Below are positions 27,767-38,321 of a stretch of DNA of 64,000 nucleotides, in pieces. Made by a program: the position numbers and the translations under genes. How positions within the stretch are numbered: the stretch's first letter is position 1; each line of letters begins with the position of its first letter. Source of the stretch: Candidatus Accumulibacter sp. ACC003 (lineage in GTDB: Bacteria; Pseudomonadota; Gammaproteobacteria; Burkholderiales; Rhodocyclaceae); contig NZ_CAJQTX010000006.1 of assembly GCF_907163085.1 (NCBI RefSeq), positions 186,001 to 250,000 of the forward strand, given 5' to 3'. Under the pieces are notes generated by a model. It saw only the letters and a list, made by a program, of their open reading frames with translations. It was not told the origin of the DNA and made no database searches.

Positions 27767-28195
27767 ATGGCCATTGAACGTACGCTTTCCATCATCAAAC
27801 CCGATGCCGTTGCCAAGAACGTGATCGGCAAGATCTACTCCCGTTTCGAGAGCAACGGCCTGAAGGTGATTGCCGCCAAGCTGGCGTGGTTGTCACCGCA
27901 GGAAGCTGGCGCCTTCTACGCCGTGCACAAGGAACGCCCCTTTTTCAATGACCTGGTGTCCTTCATGATTTCCGGGCCGGTGATGGTGCAGGTGCTCGAA
28001 GGCGAGAGCGCGATCGCCAAGAACCGTGAGCTGATGGGCGCTACCGATCCGAAGAAGGCCGAAGCAGGAACGATTCGTGCCGACTTCGCCGAGTCGATCG
28101 ACGCCAATGCCGTCCATGGTTCCGACGGCGAGGAGACGGCGAATAATGAAATCGCTTTCTTCTTCCCGGCGATGAGCGTCTACTCCGGTCGCTAG
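27767..28195 (+). CDS. ndk: Nucleoside diphosphate kinase
   Basis: This 142-residue enzyme passes the gamma-phosphate of ATP to nucleoside diphosphates through a phospho-histidine. The sequence begins [15 protein letters not shown] as usual, contains [17 protein letters not shown], and carries the active-site His117 in NAVHGSDG. Length and motifs are standard. ttggagaa lies about 8 bases before ATG 27767. It is followed by rlmN, pilW, rodZ and ispG, a gene order common in betaproteobacteria. Confidence 0.97.
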   Translation: MAIERTLSIIKPDAVAKNVIGKIYSRFESNGLKVIAAKLAWLSPQEAGAFYAVHKERPFFNDLVSFMISGPVMVQVLEGESAIAKNRELMGATDPKKAEAGTIRADFAESIDANAVHGSDGEETANNEIAFFFPAMSVYSGR

Positions 28196-28213
28196 GTCGA
28201 AGAACCGCTTTTG

Positions 28214-29335
28214 ATGGCGATCAACCTGCTCGACCTCGACGCCGCCAGCCTGACAGCTTTTCTTGCCGGGCACGGTCAGAAGCCTTTCCGTGCCCGGCAG
28301 CTGCTGCGCTGGATGCATCGCTTCGGGCAGAGTGATTTCGACGCGATGACCGATCTGGCCAGGAGTCTGCGCGAGAAGCTTCATGAGATCGCGCTGGTGC
28401 GGCCACCGACGGTCGTCGCCGACCGCCTCTCCGACGACGGGACGCGCAAGTTCCTGTTCGACGTCGGCGGCGGCAACGCCGTCGAGTCGGTGTTCATTCC
28501 GGAGGACGATCGGGGAACGCTGTGCATCTCGACGCAGGCCGGTTGCGCGCTCGATTGCTCATTTTGTTCGACCGGCAAGCAGGGCTTCAACCGCAACCTG
28601 ACGGTCGCCGAAATCATTGGCCAGTTGTGGCAGGCCGGGCATGCGCTCGGCGCTTACCAGTGCGGTACAACGCAAACGCCCGAGCGGCTGATCAGCAACG
28701 TCGTCCTGATGGGGATGGGCGAACCCTTGGCCAACCTCGACAACACGGTCATGGCGCTGCGCCTGATGCTTGACGACAACGCTTATGGCCTTTCCCGCCG
28801 TCGGGTCACCGTTTCCACCTCGGGCCTGGTGCCGGCGATGGACCGTCTGCGCGATGAGTGTCCCGTCGCCCTGGCGGTTTCGCTGCACGCGCCCAACGAC
28901 GGCTTGCGCGACGAACTGGTGCCGATCAATCGGAAATACCCGCTGTCGCAGCTGCTGGCGGCGTGCCGCCGCTATCTCGACAAGGCGCCACGCGATTTCG
29001 TCACTTTCGAATACGTCATGCTCGACGGGGTCAATGACTCCGACGCGCAGGCGCACGAGTTGCTGGCGCTGACCCGCGATGTGCCGTGCAAGTTCAACCT
29101 GATCCCCTTCAACCCGTTTCCGGGCTCGCCTTATCGCCGCTCGCCACAGTTGCGTATTCGGCGTTTTGCCGAGATTCTACTGGCCGCCGGGGTGGTCACG
29201 ACGACGCGCAAGACGCGTGGCGACGACATCGACGCGGCGTGTGGGCAGCTCGCCGGGCAGGTTCTCGACCGGACTCAGCGTACTTCGCGCCGAAGCTTCG
29301 CCATCCACCTGCAAGCCGGCGAGGCCGGCCGATGA
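28214..29335 (+). CDS. rlmN: Dual-specificity RNA methyltransferase RlmN
   Basis: This 373-residue radical-SAM enzyme adds a methyl group to C2 of adenine 2503 of 23S rRNA and A37 of some tRNAs. The 4Fe-4S site is [15 protein letters not shown], with Cys111, Cys115 and Cys118. Other family stretches are [29 protein letters not shown] and [15 protein letters not shown]. The C-terminal catalytic Cys lies in [13 protein letters not shown] 28214 was chosen over the adjoining TTG 28211. The tail after GQVLDRTQ is a little longer than in E. coli. The stop overlaps the start of pilW (ATGA). Confidence 0.96.
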   Translation: MAINLLDLDAASLTAFLAGHGQKPFRARQLLRWMHRFGQSDFDAMTDLARSLREKLHEIALVRPPTVVADRLSDDGTRKFLFDVGGGNAVESVFIPEDDRGTLCISTQAGCALDCSFCSTGKQGFNRNLTVAEIIGQLWQAGHALGAYQCGTTQTPERLISNVVLMGMGEPLANLDNTVMALRLMLDDNAYGLSRRRVTVSTSGLVPAMDRLRDECPVALAVSLHAPNDGLRDELVPINRKYPLSQLLAACRRYLDKAPRDFVTFEYVMLDGVNDSDAQAHELLALTRDVPCKFNLIPFNPFPGSPYRRSPQLRIRRFAEILLAAGVVTTTRKTRGDDIDAACGQLAGQVLDRTQRTSRRSFAIHLQAGEAGR

Positions 29336-30138
29336 ACAAGGCCGCCTGCGCGCTTGTCGCCTTGCTGAGTGTCAGCGCCTGCTCGTCCGGACTCTTCTCT
29401 TCAGGCCGTCAGACGACCAAGCCCGCCGAGGAAGAAACCGACTCGCGGCGGCCGACACCGCCCCGCGACAACCGCACGCGCGCCAAGTTGCATACCGATC
29501 TCGGCTCGCTGTACCTGCAGAACAAGAATTACTCGGTGGCGCTGGAAGAACTGACGATGGCCATCGTCGTCGACCCGGACTATGCAAAAGCGTACGGGAC
29601 GCGTGGTCTGGTGCTGTTCTACATCGGCGAAACGCAACTCGCCGACGGCGATTTTCAGCGTGCCTCGAGTCTGGACGCCAACGACCCCGAGCTGCAGAAC
29701 AACTACGGCTGGTTCCTTTGCCAGATTGGCAGAGAGAAGGAGGCGCTGCCGATGTTGCAGCGGGCCATGAAGAACCGCTTGTACGAGACGCCCGAGCGCG
29801 CCTATCTGAATGCCGGTGCCTGCTACATCAAGCTCGGTGATCTTGAAACCGCCGAGGGCTTGATCGAGCACAGCCTGCGGATCGTCCCAAATAACCCGCA
29901 GGCGCTGCTGCAGCTCGCCGACATCAACTACCGGCGCGGTGATCTGGATGGCGCCAGTCGGCAGCTCGCAGACCTGACCCGCAAGGCCAAGCCAAATGCC
30001 GAGGCGCTGTGGCTGATGGTGCGTGTCAAACGAAAGCTCGGCGATCGTCTCGCCGAAGCCCGCTATGCCGCCCAGTTGAAGCGAAACTTCCCGCTCTCGC
30101 CTGAGGCTCAGGAACTGCTGAAAGGCAACTTCGAATGA
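29332..30138 (+). CDS. pilW: Type IV pilus biogenesis/stability lipoprotein PilW (PilF)
   Basis: This 268-residue TPR protein helps the PilQ secretin assemble in the outer membrane. It has a lipoprotein signal ending in SVSAC, with lipidated Cys17, then a charged linker and about five or six TPR repeats (about residues 52-240), for example [20 protein letters not shown] and [23 protein letters not shown] 29332 overlaps the rlmN stop and gives the lipobox; the frame is open further upstream but without conserved sequence. The genomic position between rlmN and rodZ is characteristic. Confidence 0.94.
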   Translation: MNKAACALVALLSVSACSSGLFSSGRQTTKPAEEETDSRRPTPPRDNRTRAKLHTDLGSLYLQNKNYSVALEELTMAIVVDPDYAKAYGTRGLVLFYIGETQLADGDFQRASSLDANDPELQNNYGWFLCQIGREKEALPMLQRAMKNRLYETPERAYLNAGACYIKLGDLETAEGLIEHSLRIVPNNPQALLQLADINYRRGDLDGASRQLADLTRKAKPNAEALWLMVRVKRKLGDRLAEARYAAQLKRNFPLSPEAQELLKGNFE

Positions 30139-31109
30139 GTGAACAATCCCTTTTCTCAACGCCTGCCGAGCAGCCCCGCGAGCCGACGGCGGCCGCGCCG
30201 ACGTTGCCGCAGGTCGCCACCGTCGGTCAGCAACTGCGCGCGGCCCGTGAAGCGCGAAACCTCAGCGTCGCCGATGCCGCGCAGTCCTTGAAGCTTGGGC
30301 CCAAGCAGGTCGTCGCCCTGGAGAGTGAGGACTGGTCGTCATTACCCGGCAATACGATGATTCGCGGTTTCGTCCGCAATTACGCACGCCTGCTCAATCT
30401 GGACGCCGATGCCCTGATGCGCGGGCTAGACGCGGAGCAAATGCAGCGAACCCTGCACCTGCACGTCTCGGCCGGCACCAGTGCCAGCTTGCCGCAGACC
30501 GGCAACCGCGCCGAGCGCCGCGACTATTTGGCGATCATTGGTGGCCTACTGCTGCTGGCCTTGGCGGTGCTGGCGTATATGTACATTGCGCCGGGCTTCT
30601 GGGAGGAACAGCTGGCGGCGCTGACTGGCAGTAGCAGCCAGCAAGCTAGCGGCGAAGCAGCTGCGCCAACCGTGGCCGACGCGACGGCGCCGACAGCCGC
30701 CGCGGTCGACTCGCCGCCGGCGACGGCGACTGCCAGCGCGTTGGCAGTCGCCGCGGCGAACCCGGCGGGGTCCGCGTCGCAGACTCCGTCGGCGCGCACC
30801 GAAGTCGCGGCGGCGGCTGCCAGTCCGGCCAAGCCGGCAGCCAAGCCTGAAGTCAAGCTGGAAGCAGCCGCCGCCAACGGACTCAAGCTTCGCTTCGCGC
30901 AGCCGTCCTGGATCGAGGTGATCGACGCTCGTGGGCAGGTTGTCGCAACGGGTTTCAAACCGGCAGACAGTCAACTGGAAATCACCGGGGAGCCGCCGTT
31001 CTCGCTGGTTCTTGGCAATGCGCGATACGTTACTGCCGAGTACCAGGGCAAGACCATCGACCTCGAGCCGCATACCAGCAAGGGCGTGGCGCGGCTCACC
31101 GTCAAATGA
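30135..31109 (+). CDS. rodZ: RodZ-like cytoskeletal/helix-turn-helix membrane protein
   Basis: This 324-residue protein links MreB to the cell wall machinery and helps set cell shape. It has a cytoplasmic Cro/C1-type helix-turn-helix (about residues 28-95, [20 protein letters not shown]), one membrane span (about 131-152), an Ala/Pro/Thr-rich periplasmic linker (about 165-245) and a C-terminal DUF4115 domain ([20 protein letters not shown], ending [15 protein letters not shown]). ATG 30135 overlaps the pilW stop. The position before ispG is conserved in proteobacteria. Confidence 0.92.
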   Translation: MSEQSLFSTPAEQPREPTAAAPTLPQVATVGQQLRAAREARNLSVADAAQSLKLGPKQVVALESEDWSSLPGNTMIRGFVRNYARLLNLDADALMRGLDAEQMQRTLHLHVSAGTSASLPQTGNRAERRDYLAIIGGLLLLALAVLAYMYIAPGFWEEQLAALTGSSSQQASGEAAAPTVADATAPTAAAVDSPPATATASALAVAAANPAGSASQTPSARTEVAAAAASPAKPAAKPEVKLEAAAANGLKLRFAQPSWIEVIDARGQVVATGFKPADSQLEITGEPPFSLVLGNARYVTAEYQGKTIDLEPHTSKGVARLTVK

Positions 31110-31137
31110 GGATCTCGCTACCGGTGGACAGCAAATC

Positions 31138-32379
31138 GTGACGCCCTCGCTGCCCGGCGCGCGCCGTCGGCCGACGCGCGCCGTCAAAATTGGCCAGGTC
31201 ACCGTCGGTGGTGAGGCGCCGGTGGTCGTCCAGTCGATGACCAATACCGATACCGTCGACGCCGTCCGGACGGCGATCCAGTGCGCCGAACTGGCGGGCG
31301 CCGGCTCGGAGCTGGTGCGGATCACGGTCAACACGCCAGCGGCGGCGGCGGCGGTGCCGGCGATTCGCAAGCAGCTCGACCGCATGGGCGTCGATGTACC
31401 GCTGATCGGCGATTTCCACTATAACGGCCACCGGCTGCTCGCTGAGCATCCGGAATGCGCCGCCGTGCTGGCCAAGTACCGGATCAATCCGGGCAACGTC
31501 GGCCACGGCAGAAAGCGTGACGAGCAGTTCTCGCAGATGATCGAAACGGCGTGTCGCCACGACAAGCCGGTACGCATCGGCGTGAACTGGGGCAGCCTCG
31601 ATCAGGAGCTGCTGGCGCGCATCATGGATCAAAACGCCCGCCGCGCCGAGCCCAGAGACGCGATCGAGGTGATGCGCGAAGCGATGGTCGCTTCGGCGCT
31701 CGAGTCGGCGGCGCGCGCCGAGGAAATCGGCCTGCCCGGCGACCGGATCATCCTGTCGTGCAAGGTGTCGGGAGTCCAGGATCTGATCGCCATCTATCGC
31801 GAGCTGTCGCGTCGCTGCGATTATCCCTTGCACCTCGGCCTGACCGAAGCCGGCATGGGCTCCAAGGGCATCGTCGCGTCGACCGCGGCGATGGCCGTCG
31901 TCTTGCAGGAGGGTATCGGTGATACCATCCGCGTCTCCCTGACCCCCGAACCGGGCGGCAAGCGGACGCAAGAGGTTGTCGTCGCGCAGGAGATGTTGCA
32001 GACCATGGGTCTGCGAGCCTTTACGCCGATGGTCGTCGCGTGTCCGGGTTGCGGCCGGACGACCAGTAGCTTCTTTCAGGAATTGGCGCAGTCGATCCAG
32101 GCACACGTCCGCGAACGGATGCCGCAATGGCGCGGCGAGTACGACGGCGTCGAGAACATGACTCTGGCGGTGATGGGTTGCGTGGTCAATGGGCCTGGCG
32201 AGAGCAAGCATGCCAATATTGGCATCAGCCTGCCCGGAACCGGCGAAACGCCGGCCGCGCCGGTGTTCGAGGATGGCGCCAAAACCGTCACCCTGCGCGG
32301 TGATCATATTGCCGAGGAATTCACCGCCATCGTCGATGCTTACGTGGCGCGTCACTATCAGCGAAAGTATACGGCTTGA
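31138..32379 (+). CDS. ispG: 4-hydroxy-3-methylbut-2-enyl diphosphate synthase (flavodoxin/ferredoxin)
   Basis: This 413-residue iron-sulphur enzyme makes HMBPP from methylerythritol cyclodiphosphate in the non-mevalonate isoprenoid pathway. It has [48 protein letters not shown] and the C-terminal cluster ligands [17 protein letters not shown] and [15 protein letters not shown] with its Cys. GTG 31138 is the only sensible start in the frame: upstream codons run into rodZ in another frame and have no conserved sequence. A usual ribosome site is hard to see. The stop overlaps the hisS start (TGATG). Confidence 0.96.
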   Translation: MTPSLPGARRRPTRAVKIGQVTVGGEAPVVVQSMTNTDTVDAVRTAIQCAELAGAGSELVRITVNTPAAAAAVPAIRKQLDRMGVDVPLIGDFHYNGHRLLAEHPECAAVLAKYRINPGNVGHGRKRDEQFSQMIETACRHDKPVRIGVNWGSLDQELLARIMDQNARRAEPRDAIEVMREAMVASALESAARAEEIGLPGDRIILSCKVSGVQDLIAIYRELSRRCDYPLHLGLTEAGMGSKGIVASTAAMAVVLQEGIGDTIRVSLTPEPGGKRTQEVVVAQEMLQTMGLRAFTPMVVACPGCGRTTSSFFQELAQSIQAHVRERMPQWRGEYDGVENMTLAVMGCVVNGPGESKHANIGISLPGTGETPAAPVFEDGAKTVTLRGDHIAEEFTAIVDAYVARHYQRKYTA

Positions 32380-33677
32380 TGAGTACTCCGAAGATCCAGT
32401 CCGTTCGCGGGATGAACGACGTCCTGCCCGATCAGGCCGAATTCTGGGACCTCTTCGAGGAGACCATCCGCTCGTGGCTGAAGAGCTACGGTTACCGGCC
32501 GCTGCGTCTGCCGATCGTCGAGCCGACGCCGCTGTTCAAGCGCGCCATCGGCGAAGTGACCGACATCGTCGAGAAGGAGATGTACTCGTTTGTCGATAGC
32601 CTCAACGGCGAGCCGCTGACCTTGCGTCCCGAGGGCACTGCCGGTTGCGTGCGCGCGGTGATCCAGCACAGTCTGATTGCCCAGCAGGCGCAGCGGCTGT
32701 ACTACATGGGGCCGATGTTTCGCCACGAGCGACCACAGAAAGGGCGCTACCGCCAGTTTCACCAGGTCGGCGTCGAAGCGCTGGGCTTCGACGGTCCGGA
32801 CATCGACGCCGAGCAGATCCTGATGGGTGCCCGGCTGTGGGGCGACCTCGGGCTGGGCGGCATCAGCCTGCAGCTCAACACCCTCGGACAGTCGGCCGAG
32901 CGCGCCGGCCATCGCGCCGAATTGATCGCTTATTTCGAGCGCCACAGCGAACGCCTCGATGACGACGCCAGGCGGCGGCTGCACAGCAATCCGCTGCGCA
33001 TCCTCGACAGCAAGAACCCGGAACTGCAGGAGGTGATCCTTGGCGCACCGCAGCTGATCGATCACCTGGGCGCCGAGTCGCTGGCGCATTTCGATGGTGT
33101 TCAGCAGGTGCTGCGCGACGCCGGCCAGCCGTTCACGATCAATCCGCGCCTGGTGCGTGGCCTCGACTACTATAACCTGACCGTTTTCGAGTGGGTGACC
33201 GACCGCCTTGGCGCGCAGGGAACGGTCTGTGCCGGCGGTCGTTACGACGGTCTGGTCGAGCAGTTGGGCGGCAAACCGGCACCCGCCTGCGGTTTCGCGA
33301 TGGGAGTCGAGCGGCTAATCGCGCTGATTGCCGAGGCCGGCGGCGAGACCACCGCGCCGGCGGTCGATGTGTACCTCGTTCATCAGGGCGCGGACGCTTC
33401 GCGTCTGGCGGCGCGCGTCGCCGAAGGCCTGCGCGACCAGGGCATCGATGTCTTGTTTCATTGTGGTGGAGGTAGCTTCAAGTCGCAGATGAAGAAAGCC
33501 GACGCTTCCGGAGCGGCCTTTGCCGTAATCATCGGCGACGATGAGGCGACGGCTGGCGAGGTGACCCTCAAGCACTTGCGAGCGGTCGGCGAACAGCCGA
33601 ACCAGCAGAAGCGCGTCAGCGTCGATCGCGTCGCCGATGAAATCATGAATTCCATAGTGGATTGGGAAGAATCGTAA
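32379..33677 (+). CDS. hisS: Histidyl-tRNA synthetase
   Basis: This 432-residue class II synthetase charges tRNA-His. It begins [20 protein letters not shown]. Motif 2 lies in [21 protein letters not shown] (split here), and the histidine-specific signatures are [16 protein letters not shown] and [19 protein letters not shown]. The C-terminal anticodon-binding domain starts near [12 protein letters not shown] 32379 overlaps the ispG stop; a TTG three bases upstream is in frame but less likely. The TAA stop overlaps the yfgM start. Confidence 0.97.
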   Translation: MSTPKIQSVRGMNDVLPDQAEFWDLFEETIRSWLKSYGYRPLRLPIVEPTPLFKRAIGEVTDIVEKEMYSFVDSLNGEPLTLRPEGTAGCVRAVIQHSLIAQQAQRLYYMGPMFRHERPQKGRYRQFHQVGVEALGFDGPDIDAEQILMGARLWGDLGLGGISLQLNTLGQSAERAGHRAELIAYFERHSERLDDDARRRLHSNPLRILDSKNPELQEVILGAPQLIDHLGAESLAHFDGVQQVLRDAGQPFTINPRLVRGLDYYNLTVFEWVTDRLGAQGTVCAGGRYDGLVEQLGGKPAPACGFAMGVERLIALIAEAGGETTAPAVDVYLVHQGADASRLAARVAEGLRDQGIDVLFHCGGGSFKSQMKKADASGAAFAVIIGDDEATAGEVTLKHLRAVGEQPNQQKRVSVDRVADEIMNSIVDWEES

Positions 33678-34336
33678 TGGCTACCTATGACCTCGAAGAA
33701 CAGGAGCAGATCGCCGAGATCAAGGCCTGGTGGAAGCAGCACGGCAATCTGATCACCGGCATCGTGACCGCTGCGGCGCTCAGCGTTCTCGCCTGGCAAG
33801 GCTGGAACTACTACCAGCGCGGTCAGACGGCCAAGGCGGCGATGGTGTACGGCAGCCTGCAGAAGGCGGTTGTCGATAACAATTCGCAGGGCGTCAAGGC
33901 GGCGACTGGCGAACTGCTCGAGAAATTCGCGGGCACCACGTACGCGCCGCTGGCCGCCCTGACGGCCGCCCGCTTGATGGTTGACGCCGGCGATCCTAAA
34001 ACCGCCAGCTTGCAGCTGCGCTGGGTGGTCGACAACGGGCGCGATGAGCTGCGCGACCTGGCGCGTTTGCGTCTGGCGGCCTTGTTGCTCGACGAACAGG
34101 CCTACGACGAAGCGCTAAAGCAACTCGATGGCAACGTCGGTGCCGGCTTTGCCGTTCGCTTTCTTGACAGCCGTGGCGACGTCTTCAGTATTCAGGGCAA
34201 GAAGGCCGACGCGCGTAGTGCTTACCAGGCGGCGCTGAGCAAGCTCGAGCAGGGCACCTTGCAGGCGTCGCAAACCGATGCCGCTTACCGCGAGCTGCTG
34301 CAGCTGAAGCTCGACGCGCTTGGCGAGAGCCGCTGA
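33677..34336 (+). CDS. yfgM: YfgM-like tetratricopeptide protein (SecYEG ancillary subunit)
   Basis: This 219-residue inner-membrane protein has a short cytoplasmic N terminus ([20 protein letters not shown]), one membrane span (about residues 25-44) and a periplasmic TPR-like domain with ALLLDEQAYDEALKQL. In E. coli YfgM works with PpiD at the Sec translocon and affects envelope stress signalling. The position between hisS and bamB is the standard one. ATG 33677 overlaps the hisS stop (TAATG). Confidence 0.92.
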   Translation: MATYDLEEQEQIAEIKAWWKQHGNLITGIVTAAALSVLAWQGWNYYQRGQTAKAAMVYGSLQKAVVDNNSQGVKAATGELLEKFAGTTYAPLAALTAARLMVDAGDPKTASLQLRWVVDNGRDELRDLARLRLAALLLDEQAYDEALKQLDGNVGAGFAVRFLDSRGDVFSIQGKKADARSAYQAALSKLEQGTLQASQTDAAYRELLQLKLDALGESR

Positions 34337-35475
34337 TGAAGCGCGCTCTGCTCGTAGCACTGCTGCCGGCCTTGCTGGCCGGCTGTTCGTCGCTCGATTC
34401 GCTGAATCCGTTCTCCAGCAGTGGCCCGAAGATGGCTGAGCTGCAGCCGATTCAGAGCACCGCGCAGGCGCGTCTGGTCTGGCAGCAGAGCGTCGGCAAG
34501 GGTGACCCGTACACCTTCGTTCCCGCCGTCGTTGGTTCGTCGGTCTACGCGGCGGACCGCGACGGCAGCATCGCTCGCTTCGACGAGGGTCGTCGGGTGT
34601 GGAGCGTGCAGACCGAGAAGCCGCTCTCGGGCGGCGTCGGCGCCGATGAACGGATGCTCGTCGTCGGCTCGCGCAAGGGCGATCTGCTGGCCTTCGCCAC
34701 CGCCGACGGCAAACTGCTGTGGGAGGCCAAGGCCAGCAGCGAGGTGCTGGCGCCACCGGCGGTGGCCGGCGGAATGGTCGTTGTGCGCAGTGGCGATCAT
34801 CGTCTGGCTGCTTATGACGCGGCCGACGGTAGCCGCAAGTGGATCTACCAGCGGCCGATGCCGGCGCTGTCGGTGCGCGTGACCGCCGCGCCGGTGGTGG
34901 TCGACAAGTACGTCTTTAGCGGCTTTCCGGGCGGCAAGCTGATTGCCGTTAACCTCGATAATGGAGCGCCGATGTGGGAAGGAACCGTAGCCTTGCCGAA
35001 AGGCGCCACCGAGCTCGACCGCATTGCCGACGTCAGCAGCGTGCCGGTAATCGACGGGCGAATGATCTGCGCGGTCGCCTTCCAGGGCCGCGTGGCGTGT
35101 TTCGACCTCGGCAACGGCAATCTGATGTGGGCGCGTGACATTTCCAGCGCGGCGGGCTTGTCGATCGACAGCCGTTACGTCTATGTCTCCGACGATCACG
35201 GTGCCGTGCATGCCCTCGACAAAGCCAGCGGGGCGAGCATCTGGAAGCAGGACAAGCTGTTCATGCGACGTCTTACCGCGCCGCTGGCCAGCGGTGTGCT
35301 GGTTGCCGTCGCCGACGCCGAAGGCGTGGTGCACCTGCTGAGTCGCGACGACGGCTCGTTCGCGGCTCGTCTGAGCACCGACGGCAGCGCGGTGGTCGCG
35401 CCGCTGCAGCGCCTCGGTAACAATCTGCTGGTGCAGACTCGCAGCGGTGGCTTGTTCGCCATCGACGCGCAATGA
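34336..35475 (+). CDS. bamB: Outer-membrane assembly lipoprotein BamB
   Basis: This 379-residue lipoprotein is a beta-propeller subunit of the BAM complex, which inserts outer-membrane proteins. The lipobox is LLAGC (Cys17). Eight PQQ-like blades follow, with repeated patterns such as VYAADRDGSIARFDEGRRVW and LLAFATADGKLLWEAK. It starts on the last base of the yfgM stop codon (TGATG). der follows after 49 bases, the usual order. Confidence 0.95.
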   Translation: MKRALLVALLPALLAGCSSLDSLNPFSSSGPKMAELQPIQSTAQARLVWQQSVGKGDPYTFVPAVVGSSVYAADRDGSIARFDEGRRVWSVQTEKPLSGGVGADERMLVVGSRKGDLLAFATADGKLLWEAKASSEVLAPPAVAGGMVVVRSGDHRLAAYDAADGSRKWIYQRPMPALSVRVTAAPVVVDKYVFSGFPGGKLIAVNLDNGAPMWEGTVALPKGATELDRIADVSSVPVIDGRMICAVAFQGRVACFDLGNGNLMWARDISSAAGLSIDSRYVYVSDDHGAVHALDKASGASIWKQDKLFMRRLTAPLASGVLVAVADAEGVVHLLSRDDGSFAARLSTDGSAVVAPLQRLGNNLLVQTRSGGLFAIDAQ

Positions 35476-35524
35476 GCCGGCCTGACGGCAGTTCCGCGGC
35501 GACCCCCGGGCATGGTGGTTCACG

Positions 35525-36967
35525 ATGAAGCCGAGCATCGTTCTGGTCGGCCGTCCGAATGTCGGCAAGTCGACGCTGTTCAACCGGCTGACCAGGAGCC
35601 GCGACGCGCTGGTCGCCGATATTCCGGGTCTCACGCGTGATCGTCACTTCGGTCACGGCCGGCTCGGCAGCAAGCCCTATCTGGTGATCGACACCGGCGG
35701 CTTCGAGCCGCTTGCCAAGGACGGCATCATGCACCAGATGGCGCGCCAGGCCGAACAGGCGATCGACGAAGCCGACGTCGTCGTGCTGGTCGTCGATGGT
35801 CGCGCCGGGATCAGCGCGCTGGACAAGGAAATTGCCAATCGCCTGCGCCAGTCCGGGCGCCCGGTCCTCGTCGCCGTCAATAAGGCGGAAGGAATGAGTC
35901 ACGGGGTGGTCGCCGCCGATTTCCACGAACTCGGGCTGGGTCAGCCGCTGCCGATATCGGCGGCGCACGGCGAAGGCGTGCGCGCGCTGATCGATCTGGC
36001 GCTCGAGGGTTTTCCCGAGCCGGCGGCCGACGAGCCTGCAGGCGACACCGTCAAGGTGGCCATCGTCGGGCGGCCGAACGTCGGCAAGAGTACGATGATC
36101 AACGCGCTGCTCGGCGAAGAGCGGATGATCGCTTTCGACCAGCCGGGAACGACCCGCGACGCTATCGAGGTCGATTTCGAGCGTGCCGGCAAGCAGTACA
36201 CGCTGATCGACACCGCTGGCCTGCGGCGCCGCGGCAAGGTTTTCGAGACCATCGAGAAGTTCTCGGTGATCAAGACGCTGCAAGCGATCGAGAACGCCAA
36301 CGTAGTGCTTCTGGTAGTCGACGCGCGCCAAGACATCTCCGACCAGGACGCGCATATCGCCGCCTTTATCCTCGAATCGGGGCGCGCGCTGGTGGTCGCC
36401 GTGAACAAGTGGGACAGTCTCGACTCCTACGTCCGCGAGCAGATCAAGGTGGCCCTCGAAGGTCAGCTGGCGTTCATCGACTTTGCCCGCTTCCACTACG
36501 TCTCGGCGCTCCGCGGGCAGGGCCTCGAGGCGCTGTTCCGCTCGGTCGATGCGGCCTACAAAGCGGCCACTGCCGATCTGCCGACGCCACAATTGACGCG
36601 CACCCTGATCGATGCCGTCGCCAGGCAGGCGCCGCCGCGCAATGGCCTGTTTCGGCCGAAGCTGCGCTACGCGCACCAGGGCGGCCGCAATCCGCCGCTG
36701 ATCGTGATTCACGGTAACGCCCTCGACAAAATCCCGGAATCGTATCGCCGTTACCTCGAGCGTCTCTTCCGCGACGTCTTCAAGCTGCAGGGAACGCCGT
36801 TGCGGATTCAGTTCAACGTTTCCACCAACCCGTTTGCCGACAAGGTGGCGCCGCAGGTCAAGCGGCGCGAGCACCGGGCCTTCGGCAAGCCCGCAGCGGC
36901 AGCGCCAGCGAGACCCGGATCGGCAAAGCCTGCCGGCAAACCGCGAAGGCCGTCTGGCGCTCGCTGA
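35525..36967 (+). CDS. der: Ribosome-assembly GTPase Der (EngA)
   Basis: This 480-residue protein has two tandem GTPase domains, each with a [10 protein letters not shown]-loop (residues 9-17 and about 182-190). The G3 motif is DTGG in the first domain and DTAG in the second; G4 is NKAE/NKWD. A C-terminal KH-like domain contains [21 protein letters not shown] and [20 protein letters not shown] (both shortened here). It is required for 50S subunit assembly. The last 40 residues are a basic Ala/Pro-rich tail. ATG 35525 follows a gap of 49 bases from bamB. Confidence 0.97.
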   Translation: MKPSIVLVGRPNVGKSTLFNRLTRSRDALVADIPGLTRDRHFGHGRLGSKPYLVIDTGGFEPLAKDGIMHQMARQAEQAIDEADVVVLVVDGRAGISALDKEIANRLRQSGRPVLVAVNKAEGMSHGVVAADFHELGLGQPLPISAAHGEGVRALIDLALEGFPEPAADEPAGDTVKVAIVGRPNVGKSTMINALLGEERMIAFDQPGTTRDAIEVDFERAGKQYTLIDTAGLRRRGKVFETIEKFSVIKTLQAIENANVVLLVVDARQDISDQDAHIAAFILESGRALVVAVNKWDSLDSYVREQIKVALEGQLAFIDFARFHYVSALRGQGLEALFRSVDAAYKAATADLPTPQLTRTLIDAVARQAPPRNGLFRPKLRYAHQGGRNPPLIVIHGNALDKIPESYRRYLERLFRDVFKLQGTPLRIQFNVSTNPFADKVAPQVKRREHRAFGKPAAAAPARPGSAKPAGKPRRPSGAR

Positions 36968-37224
36968 TCGGCGTCGTGGGATCGCCGCGAACAGTCGGTC
37001 AGGCCGGCCAGGCGCGCCGCGGCGCAGAGTTGCCGGGAAGCACCTCCATCAGCACCTTCAGGGTGACGGCAGCCGTGTGATTTTGTCGCTGAATCTGTAC
37101 AATGCCGGCGCTCAGGTTGCGCTGACCCTCGTTTCAACGGATGATGAGGCCTGTTTGCTGTCTGCTTGCCGAGTTCGACGAGCGTGAATTGGCCCGGGAA
37201 TGAAACCAATCTGGAAGATGGAAG

Positions 37225-37749
37225 GTGATCAAGGTTCTATTTGTTTGTATGGGCAATATCTGCCGCTCACCGACGGCAGAGGGCGTCGTTCGCCAGATGC
37301 TTTGCCAGAAAGGTCTGGCCGACAAGGTCGAAGTCGATTCGGCGGGGACGCATGGCTATCACGTCGGCGAGGCGCCCGATCAGCGCACCCAGCGTGCCGC
37401 CGCCAGTCGGCGCTATGACCTGAGCGACATGCGCGCGCGCAAGGTGGCGGCGCAGGATCTCGACTATTTCGACATGATTCTGGCCATGGACCACAGCAAC
37501 CTCTCGGTCCTGCAACGCATCTGCCCGCCCGAAAAGCACGACCGTCTGGCGCTGTTCATGAGTTATTCCAAGAACTTTGACGACGACGAAGTTCCGGATC
37601 CCTACTATGGTCTGGGGCATGGCTTCGACCTGGTTCTCGACATGGTCGAAGATGCGGCCAATGGGCTGATCGAAAGTATCGAGCGACGCTTGCTCGATGA
37701 AGCCGCTGTCACGGCCGATGCCGCTCGCCAGGGGCAGCACACCAGCTGA
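37225..37749 (+). CDS. Low-molecular-weight protein-tyrosine phosphatase
   Basis: This 174-residue phosphatase removes phosphate from tyrosine residues. The active-site loop is CMGNICRS (Cys8 to Arg14), and the general acid lies in VPDPYYG. The first strand IKVLFVCMGN and the DSAGTHGYHVGEAPDQR stretch are typical. GTG 37225 was chosen because it gives the standard N terminus; a purine-rich ggaagatggaag precedes it. The C terminus is some 15 residues longer than usual. In many bacteria such enzymes act with exopolysaccharide tyrosine kinases, but none is adjacent here. Confidence 0.93.
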   Translation: MIKVLFVCMGNICRSPTAEGVVRQMLCQKGLADKVEVDSAGTHGYHVGEAPDQRTQRAAASRRYDLSDMRARKVAAQDLDYFDMILAMDHSNLSVLQRICPPEKHDRLALFMSYSKNFDDDEVPDPYYGLGHGFDLVLDMVEDAANGLIESIERRLLDEAAVTADAARQGQHTS

Positions 37750-37875
37750 GGAGCGGCGCCGGCATCGCCCGAGCGGCTGTTGCCCCAGTGGTAGAAAGCG
37801 TCCGGCGCCAGCGGCAGGTCGCGCAGATCTCGCCCGATTCGTCCCGTGCCGAGCTTGAACAAGCGCCCGGAAGCG

Positions 37876-38315
37876 CTAGTCGACGCTGTTCTGGATGCTC
37901 TCCAGGCCGTCGTTGAGTTCCTGCGTTTCGGCGGTCCTGATCTGCATTTCCTCGCTCGACGTCTCGAGTTCGTCGAGCACCGTCTGCAGGCGCTACTGGT
38001 CGAGGGCGGCACCCAGGCGTTCGGCGAACACGACGGCCAGCGAGCCTCTTCGCCGCTTGCATAGCCAGCGATCCAGACCCGAATATCGTCGCCGGGCGGC
38101 TTGCCGGCAAGGATGTTGGCGAGCACCTTGTCGAGCCGGGCAAAGGCCTCTCTGTCGCGAAAGAACGCCGTTACCGAAATCAGGATGTCCTTGCACAGTT
38201 TCTCAAGTTCCATCGGCGTCGCATCGACCACCTGCAGGTAATCGTGCAGCGTACCGAGGTGCTTGGGCTTGGCCGCCATCCGGCGTTCGATCCGACGCCA
38301 CAGGGTCAAGCTCAC
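37876..38315 (-). pseudogene. Broken CheR/CheB-CheR-like methyltransferase with internal deletion
   Basis: From 38315 the minus strand reads WRRIERRMAAKPKHLGTLHD and ILISVTAFFRDREAF, then IRVWIAGYASGEEA. These are the CheR N-terminal helices and the start of the SAM-binding domain. After GEEA the frame shifts (SLAVVFAERLG continues in another frame, about 38040). Most of the methyltransferase domain is then missing. The next readable part is LDELETSSEEMQ, and further ETQELNDGLESIQNSVD, the end of the Glu-rich coiled coil normally found between CheR and PAS domains of CheB-CheR fusions. A stop at 37876-37878 ends it. The CheB domain and output are absent. It resembles a cut-down version of the intact gene at 61199. 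Confidence 0.8.
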
Positions 38316-38321
38316 CGGGTC

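Noticed and set aside
35273..36874. A 533-codon minus-strand frame over bamB/der
   Set aside because: It lies opposite two conserved housekeeping genes; the long frame is due to base composition.
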